64,000 nucleotides of DNA from Gaiellasilicea sp963749515 (GTDB taxonomy: Bacteria; Actinomycetota; Thermoleophilia; Gaiellales; Gaiellaceae). Under the pieces are notes generated by a model, which worked only from the letters and a program-made list of their open reading frames with translations, had not been told where the DNA came from and did no database searches. Where the stretch lies: positions 761,254 to 825,253 of the forward strand of contig CAVVMR010000010.1 of assembly GCA_963749515.1 (NCBI GenBank), in the 5' to 3' direction. The position numbers were made by a program, and so were the translations under genes. Of the stretch, positions 14,470 to 21,961 are shown piece after piece. Each line of letters opens with the position of its first letter. Within the stretch, counting starts at the first letter, position 1.

Positions 14470-16433
14470 GTAGTAGCCGGCGCGCCGGCGGGCTCGTCGA
14501 GCGAGGTCCGCTCGACCTGGCGCGTCTCGTACGCCTCGAGCACGTCGCCTTCCTTCACGTCGTTGAAGTCGTTGAGCAGGATGCCGCACTCGAAGCCCTC
14601 CGCGACCTCGCGTGCGTCCTCCTTGAAGCGCTTGAGCTGCGAGATCGTGGTGTCGTAGATCACCGTGCCCTCGCGGACGACGCGCACCTGCGAGCTCCGC
14701 CGCACGACGCCGGAGGTGACCATGCAGCCGGCGATCGTGCCGAGCCGCGAGACCTTGAAGAGGGCGCGCACCTCGGCTTCGCCGACGATCTCCTCGGTCT
14801 GGACGGCGGAGAGCATCCCGACGAGCGCCTGCTCGATGTCCTCGGTGAGCTGGTAGATGACGCGGTAGGTGCGGATGTCGACGCTCTCGCGCTCCGCGAG
14901 CTGCCGCGCCTCGGCGTTCGGACGCACGTTGAAGCCGACGACGAGGGCGTTCGACGTCGCGGCGAGCATGATGTCGCCCTCGGTGATCGGGCCGACGCCC
15001 TGGTGGATCACGTTGACCCGTACCTCGGGGTGCTCGATCTTGGCCAGCTCTGAGACCGCAGCCTCGACGGAGCCGCCGACATCGCCCTTGAGGATCAGGT
15101 TCAGATCCTGGATGGCGCCTTCCTGCAGCTGCGAGAACAGCGACTCGAGCGAGACGCCGCCCGCCTTCGAGCGCTGGGCGAGCTGCTCGGTGCGGAGGCG
15201 CTGGCCGCGGCGCTGCGCAAGCTGGCGCGCCTCGCGCTCGTTCTCGACGACACGCGCGAGCTCGCCGGCCGGCGGCGGCACGTCGAACCCGAGGATCTCG
15301 ACCGGAGTGCCCGGACGGGCCTCGTTGACCTTGTCGCCGCGGTAGTCGTGGAGCGCGCGCACCTTGCCGTGCGCATCGCCGGCCACGATCGCGTCGCCGA
15401 CGCGAAGCGTGCCGCGGTGCACGAGCATCGTCGCGACCGGGCCGCGGCCGACATCGAGGCGAGACTCGATGATCGGGCCGGAAGCCTCGGTGTTCGGATT
15501 GGCGGTCAGCTCGAGCTCGGCGTCCGCGACCAGCAGCACCTTCTCGAGCAGGTCGTCGAGGTTCGTCTTCTGCTTCGCCGAGACGTTCGAGAACTGGACG
15601 GTGCCGCCCCAGTCCTCCGGCTGGAGGCCTTCGGCGGCGAGGTCGGCCTTGACGCGGTCCGGGTTGGCGTCCGGCATGTCCATCTTGTTCACGGCGACGA
15701 CGATCGGGACGCCGGCAGCGCGGGCGTGGGAGATCGACTCCTTGGTCTGCGGCATCACGCTGTCGTCGGCCGCGACGACCAGGACGGCGATGTCCGTCAC
15801 CTTGGCGCCGCGAGCGCGCATCGCAGTGAACGCCTCGTGGCCCGGCGTGTCGAGGAAGGTGATCTTCCGGCCGTCGATCTCGGCCTGGTAGGCGCCGATG
15901 TGCTGCGTGATCCCACCCGCCTCGGTCTCGACGACTGCGGACTCGCGGATCGCATCGAGCAGCGTCGTCTTGCCGTGGTCGACGTGGCCCATGATCGTCA
16001 CGACGGGCGGACGCGGCGCGAGATCCTCCTCGGCGTCTTCGAACACCTCCGGCAGCTCCTCCTCGTCCGCGGCGTGCTTGATCGTGATCTCTCGGTCGAG
16101 CTCGGTCCCGATCAGCTCCACCTCGTCGTCGGAGAGGGACTGGGTGATCTGGACTATCTGGCCGAGCCCCATCATGATCTTGATCAGCTGCGCGGCCGGG
16201 ACTCCGAGCGCCTGCGAGAGGTCGCGGACGGACACGCCCGACGGAACGGTCGCGGGACCGGTGGGCGGTGCGACCTCCTGCTTCTCACGCTTCGGCATCG
16301 CATCGGTGCGGCCGCGGTTGTGACGCGGGTTCGGGCGATTGGTCCCGCCCTCGATCACGACGCGTCGCTTTCGCCCGGGCGCTCCCTGGCGAGGCCGAAT
16401 TGGGCGGTTTGGCTTGTTCGGTTCGTCGGCCAT
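14466..16433 (-). CDS. infB: Translation initiation factor IF-2
   Basis: A protein of 655 aa that positions initiator fMet-tRNA and promotes subunit joining. A short basic N-terminal region (1-55) is followed by the IF2-N helix (VSVRDLSQALGVPAAQLIK), then the GTPase domain with MGHVDHGKTTLLDAI, the switch I region AGGITQHIGAY, DTPGHEAFTAM and NKMD. Domains II-IV follow, including the conserved VGFNVRPNAEARQLAE. It lacks the very long variable N-terminus of Streptomyces IF-2. Its ATG shares a base with the ylxR stop (TGATG). The stop is convergent with the diguanylate cyclase stop, with no terminator between. Confidence 0.98.
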   Translation of the reverse strand: MADEPNKPNRPIRPRQGAPGRKRRVVIEGGTNRPNPRHNRGRTDAMPKREKQEVAPPTGPATVPSGVSVRDLSQALGVPAAQLIKIMMGLGQIVQITQSLSDDEVELIGTELDREITIKHAADEEELPEVFEDAEEDLAPRPPVVTIMGHVDHGKTTLLDAIRESAVVETEAGGITQHIGAYQAEIDGRKITFLDTPGHEAFTAMRARGAKVTDIAVLVVAADDSVMPQTKESISHARAAGVPIVVAVNKMDMPDANPDRVKADLAAEGLQPEDWGGTVQFSNVSAKQKTNLDDLLEKVLLVADAELELTANPNTEASGPIIESRLDVGRGPVATMLVHRGTLRVGDAIVAGDAHGKVRALHDYRGDKVNEARPGTPVEILGFDVPPPAGELARVVENEREARQLAQRRGQRLRTEQLAQRSKAGGVSLESLFSQLQEGAIQDLNLILKGDVGGSVEAAVSELAKIEHPEVRVNVIHQGVGPITEGDIMLAATSNALVVGFNVRPNAEARQLAERESVDIRTYRVIYQLTEDIEQALVGMLSAVQTEEIVGEAEVRALFKVSRLGTIAGCMVTSGVVRRSSQVRVVREGTVIYDTTISQLKRFKEDAREVAEGFECGILLNDFNDVKEGDVLEAYETRQVERTSLDEPAGAPATT

Positions 16434-16675
16434 CAGCGGTCAGTGTAGAGGCGCGAGAGCGCCGGATCGACGACGACGGTCCGCTTCAGGATACGGCTGA
16501 ACGCGCGACGATCCGCGGCGCGCTCGAAGCAGGAGAGCCTCCGACAGGTGTAGACGCCCCGGCCGGGCTCCGTGCGACCCTCGACCAGGGTTCCCGCGCG
16601 TGCCGCGAAGCGGACGAGCTCCGGCTGTGGCGCCTTGCGCCCGCAGCCGGCACACGTACGTTCGGGCACGGTCAC
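16433..16675 (-). CDS. ylxR: YlxR/DUF448 RNA-binding protein
   Basis: An 80-aa basic protein encoded between nusA and infB, as in most bacteria. The signature PERTCAGCGRKAPQPELVR is at the N-terminus, followed by GRGVYTCRRLSCFERA and RAFSRILKR. YlxR proteins bind RNA and have been implicated in regulation of transcription and RNase P; the exact role here is not known. ATGA overlap with nusA and TGATG overlap with infB indicate coupled translation. Confidence 0.93.
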   Translation of the reverse strand: MTVPERTCAGCGRKAPQPELVRFAARAGTLVEGRTEPGRGVYTCRRLSCFERAADRRAFSRILKRTVVVDPALSRLYTDR

Positions 16676-18180
16676 GCAGAGGTCTCGTCCTCCCCTGACT
16701 GGACGGGGCCCGTCTCGACGGGAGCAGTCTCGACGGCAACCGGCTCCTCGGCTCCTTCAGGCTGCTCTTCGACCTCTTCGATCTCGTCGATCTCCTCGAT
16801 CTTGACGTCGTCGACCTCGACCTCGGCCACCTCGGCGACAGGCTCCGGCGCCCCGGCTTCGGCGGGCGTCGCCGGCTCCTCGACCTCGGCGGGCACGACG
16901 GCCTCCTCCGGCTCGGTGCCGACCATCGCCTGGTGGGCCGGTACGCCGCAGTAGCGGGTGCCGGGGAGCGCCGCGTTCGGACAGCGCTTGCCGTTGGAGA
17001 GGATCGCGGCACAACGGCCGGAGTAATCCCCTTCCCCACTCTCACCGTCGCCTGCGAACGCCGCCTCGGCCTCGGCCTGGGCGAACTCCTCGTCGGACTG
17101 GATGTCGACCTTCCACCCGGTCAGGCGGGCGGCGAGGCGGGCGTTGAGGCCGTCCTTGCCGATCGCCAGCGCGAGCTGGTCGTTCGGGACGACGACCGTC
17201 GCCTCCTTGGTCTCGTCGTCGATGTAGACCTCGCGCACCCGGGCCGGCGAGAGCGCCTTGGCGACGAACCGTGCCGGCTCGGTGTTCCACGGGATGATGT
17301 CGATCTTCTCGCCGCGGAGCTCGGACACGACCATGCGGACGCGGGAGCCACGCGGGCCGACGCAGGCACCGACGGGGTCGACGCCCTGGGCGTGCGACTC
17401 GACGGCGATCTTCGCGCGGTAGCCCGGCTCACGGGCGACGCCGCGAATCACGACGAGGCCGTCTGCGATCTCGGGTACCTCGAGCTCGAAGAGGGTCTTG
17501 ATCAGCTCCGGGTCGCGGCGCGAGAGAATCACCTGCGGGCCCTTCGTCCCCGAGCGCACCTCGGTGATCACGGCCTTGATGCGGGAGCCCTGCTCGTACC
17601 GCTCGCCGTCGACCTGCTCCGACCGGGGCAGGAGCGCCTCGACCTTGCCGAGGTCGACGAGCACGTTGTTGCGGTCGCCTGCCTGCTGGACGATGCCGGT
17701 GACGACCTCGCCCTGGCGGTCGATGTACTCCTCGTACATCATCGCGCGCTCGGCCTCGCGGATGCGCTGCTGGATGACCTGCTTGGCGGTCATCGCAGCG
17801 ATGCGGCCGAAGTCGTTCGGGGTCACGTCGGCGCGGACGATCAGCTCCTCGGGAACCTGATCCCAGTCGAGCTCCAGCTCGTCCTGGTTGATCAGCGTGT
17901 GCTGCTTCTCGCCGGTCTCCTCCTCGAGCCGCTCGAGCTCCTCGATCTTTGCCTCCATGGCCTCGTCGAGAAGCCGTGTCTCGAGGTCGCCGGGAATCTC
18001 GATCGAGAAGACGCGGAACTCGCCCTCGTCGTCGAGCTCGACCGCGGCGTGCCGTGACGCGCCCGGAGTCTTCTTGTAGGCGGCGAGGAGCGCGTCCTCG
18101 AGCGCACCGACGACGGTGTTCTCCTCGATCCCCTTCTCACGCTCGAGGCCACGGATGTGCTCGATGATCTCCTGGGACAT
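16672..18180 (-). CDS. nusA: Transcription elongation/termination factor NusA with C-terminal Cys3His motif and acidic tail
   Basis: A protein of 502 aa. An N-terminal RNA polymerase-binding domain (1-125), S1 domain (about 135-200, GEVVTGIVQQAGDRNNVLVD) and two KH domains (about 200-345; CVGPRGSRVRMV, AIGKDGLNARLAA) form a normal NusA, about 345 aa as in other Actinobacteria. The extra 155 residues contain a possible zinc site Cys390-x9-Cys400-x10-Cys411-x4-His416, then about 85 Glu/Val/Pro-rich residues. This tail is unusual. The start is ATG 18180, 4 nt after the rimP stop; longer in-frame extensions overlap rimP. NusA controls pausing, termination and antitermination. Confidence 0.95.
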   Translation of the reverse strand: MSQEIIEHIRGLEREKGIEENTVVGALEDALLAAYKKTPGASRHAAVELDDEGEFRVFSIEIPGDLETRLLDEAMEAKIEELERLEEETGEKQHTLINQDELELDWDQVPEELIVRADVTPNDFGRIAAMTAKQVIQQRIREAERAMMYEEYIDRQGEVVTGIVQQAGDRNNVLVDLGKVEALLPRSEQVDGERYEQGSRIKAVITEVRSGTKGPQVILSRRDPELIKTLFELEVPEIADGLVVIRGVAREPGYRAKIAVESHAQGVDPVGACVGPRGSRVRMVVSELRGEKIDIIPWNTEPARFVAKALSPARVREVYIDDETKEATVVVPNDQLALAIGKDGLNARLAARLTGWKVDIQSDEEFAQAEAEAAFAGDGESGEGDYSGRCAAILSNGKRCPNAALPGTRYCGVPAHQAMVGTEPEEAVVPAEVEEPATPAEAGAPEPVAEVAEVEVDDVKIEEIDEIEEVEEQPEGAEEPVAVETAPVETGPVQSGEDETSA

Positions 18181-18184
18181 AGTC

Positions 18185-18628
18185 CTACGCTCCCTTGTCA
18201 GAATCGGTGTAGACCAGGTTCCCCCGCACGATCGCGTCATACGGAATCTCGACGTTGTTGTCGCCAGTCTGGACGACGACGGAATTCTCGCCGGCACTCA
18301 CGATCTCGCCCTTGAGGCGCTTGCGCTCCGGCGTGCGAAGCGTGACCGTGCGGCCGACGGCGTTGCGAAAGTGCTCGGGCCGGCGCAGCGGGCGCTCGAT
18401 TCCCGGCGATGAGACCTCGATGGCGTACTCGCCCAGGTAGCTGCGCAGCGCATCGGTGACGCGCGCGCAGAGCGCATGGTCGACGCCTTCGGCGTGGTCG
18501 ACGAAGACGGTGAACCGGTCCGGAGCCGAAAGCTCCACGGCGAGCACCTCGACGCCCGGCAAGGCTGTCGCGAGCTCCCGTCCGATCTGCTTCGTCAGCG
18601 TCCGCTCCTTTTCGTGCGTGGCACTCAA
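18185..18628 (-). CDS. rimP: Ribosome maturation factor RimP
   Basis: A 147-aa protein needed for 30S assembly. It has the N-terminal alpha/beta domain (VEVLAVELSAPDRFTVFVD), the conserved YAIEVSSPGIERPLRRPEHF (20 residues) and the C-terminal SH3-like domain (KGEIVSAGENSVVV). The start is TTG at 18628, 7 nt after AAGGAG; no ATG or GTG fits. It is the first gene of rimP-nusA-ylxR-infB. A T-tailed hairpin immediately upstream of its ribosome binding site may control entry into the operon. Confidence 0.93.
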   Translation of the reverse strand: MSATHEKERTLTKQIGRELATALPGVEVLAVELSAPDRFTVFVDHAEGVDHALCARVTDALRSYLGEYAIEVSSPGIERPLRRPEHFRNAVGRTVTLRTPERKRLKGEIVSAGENSVVVQTGDNNVEIPYDAIVRGNLVYTDSDKGA

Positions 18629-18644
18629 AACATGACTCCTTCAA

Positions 18645-18670
18645 CAAAAATGGGCGCTGCGCGCCCATTT
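18645..18670 (-). terminator. T-tailed hairpin between dtd and rimP (terminator or attenuator)
   Basis: On the minus strand an 8-bp GC-rich stem (18661-18668 with 18650-18657), loop of 3, extended by A-T pairs, is followed by TTTTTG: a good intrinsic terminator. It ends only a few nt before the rimP Shine-Dalgarno. It could terminate dtd transcripts, or act in the leader of the rimP operon if transcription begins near the TACACT hexamer at 18698-18703. Confidence 0.7.
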
Positions 18671-18739
18671 CGTCCAGCAGGTGAAAATGGTTCCGGAAGT
18701 GTAGCAGCGACCGGCCGCTCCGGCCCTCGCCGTGGCCGG

Positions 18740-19175
18740 TCAGTCCAGCGTGATCGTGACCGGGCCGTCGTTCACGAGCTCGACCTCCATCCGCGCCCCG
18801 AAGACACCCGTCTCGACCGGGACGCCGAGGTCGCGCAGCGCGGCACAGAAGCTCTCGACCAGCGTCTCCGCTTCCTGCGCCGGCGCCGCAGCCGCGAAGC
18901 TCGGACGGTTTCCCTTGTGCGTGTCGGCGATCAGCGTGAACTGGCTGACCACGAGCGCTGCTCCGCCGGTGTCGAGGAGCGAACGGTCGAGCCGGCCCTC
19001 GTCGTTCTCGAAGACGCGGAGCCGGGCGACCTTGCCCGCCAGGCGCGCTGCGTCGTCCTCGCCGTCGCCTGAGGCGATCCCGAGCAGAGACGAGGATCCC
19101 CTCCCCGATCTCGCCCTCGACCCGGCCGCCGACGTGCACCGAAGCGCGCAAAACTCGCTGCAAAACCGCCTTCAT
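18740..19175 (-). pseudogene. dtd: D-aminoacyl-tRNA deacylase with a frameshift
   Basis: The N-terminal part (MKAVLQRVLRASVHVGGRV, then GEIGEGILVS) is in one frame from ATG 19175. The rest (LLGIASGDGEDDAARLAGK, then VVSQFTLIADTHKGNRPSF) is in another, with the switch near 19085-19092 where the conserved leucine-glycine strand should run on. One extra base or two missing bases explain it. The C-terminal motif VNDGPVTITLD is intact and no other defect is seen, so this could be a recent mutation or a sequencing or assembly error. Dtd hydrolyses D-amino acids from tRNA. The ATG lies about 20 bp from the divergent ATPase gene. Confidence 0.8.
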
Positions 19176-19194
19176 CTGAGTGCGATTAGAACTC

Positions 19195-20913
19195 ATGTCG
19201 GGCACCGGCGTGGCCGATTACGTGCCCGATATGGAAGCTGCCGCACATCCGTGGCCCGCCCTGGGAGCGCTCTTGCTTCGCGACGGCGCGCTCTCCGTCG
19301 AGCAGCTCGAGCAGGCATTGCGCGACAAGGAGACCTCCGGCAAGCGGCTCGGCGAGATTCTCGTCGACCTCGGCTTCGTGACTCCCACCCAGGTCTCGCG
19401 GGTGCTCGCCGAGCAGCACGAGCTCCCCTTCATCGACCTGGTGCGCGAGACGATCGACATCGGCGCAGCCGGCCTGCTGGGTGAGACACTCGCGCGCCGC
19501 TACTGCGCGATCCCGGTGCGGTTCCTCGCAGACGGTGCGGTTCTCGTCGCGGTCAACGACCCGACGAACGTCGTCGCCGCCGACGACCTGCGGATCGCGC
19601 TCGGCGCGACCGTCCGCGTCGGCGTCGCCTCTGCCGAGTCGATCGACAGGGCGATCACGCGAATCTACGCCGGCGAGCTCGACTTCGACGAAGAGACGAT
19701 CGTCGAGGACGAGCCGTCGGGAATGATCATCGACCTGCGCGAGGCAGCCGCGAACGCGCCTGCGATCAAGCAAGTGAACGCGATCCTGAGCCGCGCGATC
19801 GACCTCGGCGCCTCGGATGTCCACTTCACTCCGCAGCGCAACCGGCTGCTGGTACGGGCGCGCATCGACGGCGTGATGCGCGAGCTCGCGACGATCACCA
19901 AGAACCTGCAGCCCGCAGTCACGAGCCGCCTCAAGGTGATGGCAGAGCTCGACATCGCCGAGAAGCGCGCCCCGCAGGATGGACGGCTGGCGCTCCGCGC
20001 CGGCGACCGATCCGTCGACCTCCGCGTCGCGGTGCTGCCGACGACTCACGGCGAGAAGGTGACGCTGCGGATCATGAACTCCGGCGCCGCCGCAATCTCG
20101 CTCCAGGATCTTGGCATGAGCGGACCGGCAGCCGACGCCCTGACCCGCGCAGTCGCCCAGCCCTTCGGCGCCGTGATCGTCGTCGGCCCCACAGGCAGCG
20201 GCAAGTCCAGCACGCTCCATGCCGCGCTCCTGCAGCTCGACGACGACGAGCGCGTGATCACCACGATCGAGGACCCGGTCGAGTACCAGGTGACGAACGC
20301 CGACCAGATCGAGGTCAATCCCCGCGCGGGACTCACGTTCGCATCCGGCCTGCGCACGATCCTCCGCTCCGACCCCGACGTGATCCTCGTCGGCGAGATT
20401 CGCGACGACGAGACGGCGGACATCGCCTTCCAGGCAGCGATGACCGGCCACATGGTCCTCAGCTCCCTGCACGCCCAGAACGCCGCGAGCGCGATCGCGC
20501 GGCTGAAGGACATGGGCGTCGATCCCGGTCTGATCGCGACCTCGCTCAACTGCATCGTCGCGCAGCGGCTCGCGCGCAAGCTCTGCCAGCACTGCCGCGA
20601 GTCGTACCAGCCCGACGAGGCCGAAATCCATGAGCTCGGGCTGGCATCCGACCTCAGCGCCACGTGGCTCTACCGTGCAGCCGGCTGCGAGGCCTGTTCG
20701 TTCACGGGCTACAGCGGCCGCGTCGGGCTCTTCGAAGTGATGCCGATCCGCGGTGAGCTCCGCGGGCTGATCGAGGGCTCGACCGAGGAGATCTTCGCCG
20801 CCGCGGTCAAGGGCGGCATGACGACGATGCGCCAGGACGGAATTCGCCTCATCCTCTCGGGCGGCACATCGGTCGCCGAGGTTCGCCGGGTCACCGGCGA
20901 GCGCATGACCTAG
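19195..20913 (+). CDS. Type IV pilus/type II secretion assembly ATPase (PilB/GspE family)
   Basis: A protein of 572 aa. It has the N-terminal GspE/MshE N domain (LGEILVDLGFVTPTQVSRVL), then the hexameric ATPase core: Walker A GPTGSGKSS, the Asp box TIEDPVEYQV, Walker B DPDVILVGEIRDDETADI and the His box TGHMVLSSLHAQNA. A tetracysteine zinc knot follows (CQHCRESY and CEACSFTGYSGR). Such ATPases polymerise pilins. No pilin, PilC, PilT or prepilin peptidase gene is in this window. ATG 19195 is used; ATG 19231 is a reasonable alternative. The stop shares CTAG with the convergent TPR gene. Confidence 0.92.
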   Translation: MSGTGVADYVPDMEAAAHPWPALGALLLRDGALSVEQLEQALRDKETSGKRLGEILVDLGFVTPTQVSRVLAEQHELPFIDLVRETIDIGAAGLLGETLARRYCAIPVRFLADGAVLVAVNDPTNVVAADDLRIALGATVRVGVASAESIDRAITRIYAGELDFDEETIVEDEPSGMIIDLREAAANAPAIKQVNAILSRAIDLGASDVHFTPQRNRLLVRARIDGVMRELATITKNLQPAVTSRLKVMAELDIAEKRAPQDGRLALRAGDRSVDLRVAVLPTTHGEKVTLRIMNSGAAAISLQDLGMSGPAADALTRAVAQPFGAVIVVGPTGSGKSSTLHAALLQLDDDERVITTIEDPVEYQVTNADQIEVNPRAGLTFASGLRTILRSDPDVILVGEIRDDETADIAFQAAMTGHMVLSSLHAQNAASAIARLKDMGVDPGLIATSLNCIVAQRLARKLCQHCRESYQPDEAEIHELGLASDLSATWLYRAAGCEACSFTGYSGRVGLFEVMPIRGELRGLIEGSTEEIFAAAVKGGMTTMRQDGIRLILSGGTSVAEVRRVTGERMT

Positions 20914-21293
20914 CCGGTCTCTTCTTCTCCTGCCACGTCGTCGCGGTCGAGCTCCATGATCCGCTCGGCGTAGTGCTCGCTGTTCGGGGACAAGGAGCTT
21001 GCGAGCTTGTAGTGCCCGTTCGCCTCGGCGTCCCGCCCCTGCTTCTCAAGCGCGCGGCCGAGCGCGTAGTGGGCGTAGTCGTCGGTCGGAGCGAGCTCGA
21101 GCACGGCCCGGAACTCCGCCTCGGCCTCTTTCCAGCGCTGGATCCTGAAGTACGCGATCCCGAGCGCCTCGCGGATCGACGCCTTGTCGGGCTCGAGCTT
21201 CTTCGCCTTCTCCAGCGCGACGGTTGCCTGCGCGGCCATGCCGTCCTTCAAATGGGCCCGACCCTGCTGGAAGTGGTCGTACGCGTCGGTCAC
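20910..21293 (-). CDS. Tetratricopeptide repeat protein
   Basis: A 127-aa protein consisting of about three TPR units: YDHFQQGRAHLKDGMAAQAT, LEPDKASIREALGIAYFRIQ and PTDDYAHYALGRALEKQGRD. It ends in an acidic stretch. It is probably a cytoplasmic protein-protein adaptor. It starts with a GTG that overlaps the TGA of the nucleotidyltransferase gene (GTGA), making it the last gene of the moxR-DUF58-transglutaminase-nucleotidyltransferase run. No partner can be named. Confidence 0.85.
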   Translation of the reverse strand: MTDAYDHFQQGRAHLKDGMAAQATVALEKAKKLEPDKASIREALGIAYFRIQRWKEAEAEFRAVLELAPTDDYAHYALGRALEKQGRDAEANGHYKLASSLSPNSEHYAERIMELDRDDVAGEEETG

Positions 21294-21961
21294 AGGTTCC
21301 TCAGGTAGGGGAAGTTCTCCTCGAGGACGTCGAGCGGCGCCGTCAGATCGCGCGCCGGGCCGATCTGGATCCCCGCTACACGCTCTCCCGCGTCGATTGC
21401 ATGTTGAAACGCTAGCGCGAGCTCGAAGGGAGGCTTGCCGGGGCGCGCCTCGACGTACCCCGCCAGCGCCGGCCCGACCGCCCACAGAGGCGCACCGGCG
21501 CGACCCGTTCCGAGCACGCGCTCGACGAGCCCAGCGCGGATCTCGACCGTGCCGGGCCGGTCCTCGACTGCGATCGCGCCCGCGGCACCGGAGTCGGCGA
21601 ACGCCCTGGCGAACCGGCCCACGTCGCCGCGCGTGAAGAGCTTGTCGGCCCCGAGAACGAGGTACGGCGGCGCCGGAGCCGCAGCGAGCACGGCGTCGGC
21701 GGAGCCGTCGGGCGAGGTCTGTCTCGCGTACCGGACGGCGAGCCCGAAGCCGCTGCCGTCGCCGACCAGCCGCTCCACCTGTTCGCCGAGATGGCCGGTG
21801 ACGACCGTCGCGGTGTCGCAACCCGCCTCGGCGAGCTCGCGCAGTAGCAGCGCGATCACGGGCTTGCCGTCGATCGGCAGCACCGGCTTGGCGTAGCGGT
21901 CGGTCAGGGGCCGCAGCCGCGTTCCGAGGCCGGCGGCAATCACCACGGCGTGCGGGGTCAC
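21290..21961 (-). CDS. Sugar-phosphate nucleotidyltransferase family protein
   Basis: A protein of 223 aa with the nucleotide-binding signature AAGLGTRLRPLTDRYAKPVLP near the N-terminus (AAGLGTRLRPLT followed by KPVLPI), TVVTGHLGEQVERL, and LVLGADKLF for the metal site, where the usual LxxxGDxxF motif appears as LGADKLF. This places it in the NTP_transferase family related to RmlA, GlmU-N and mannose-1-phosphate guanylyltransferases. There is no left-handed beta-helix domain, so it is a minimal enzyme. GTG start overlaps the transglutaminase stop; its own TGA overlaps the TPR start. The sugar and nucleotide are not predictable. Confidence 0.85.
   Translation of the reverse strand: MTPHAVVIAAGLGTRLRPLTDRYAKPVLPIDGKPVIALLLRELAEAGCDTATVVTGHLGEQVERLVGDGSGFGLAVRYARQTSPDGSADAVLAAAPAPPYLVLGADKLFTRGDVGRFARAFADSGAAGAIAVEDRPGTVEIRAGLVERVLGTGRAGAPLWAVGPALAGYVEARPGKPPFELALAFQHAIDAGERVAGIQIGPARDLTAPLDVLEENFPYLRNL

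Noticed and set aside
18740..18952. A stand-alone 70-residue protein starting MVSQFTL
   Set aside because: It is the C-terminal half of Dtd; the N-terminal half lies just upstream in another frame.
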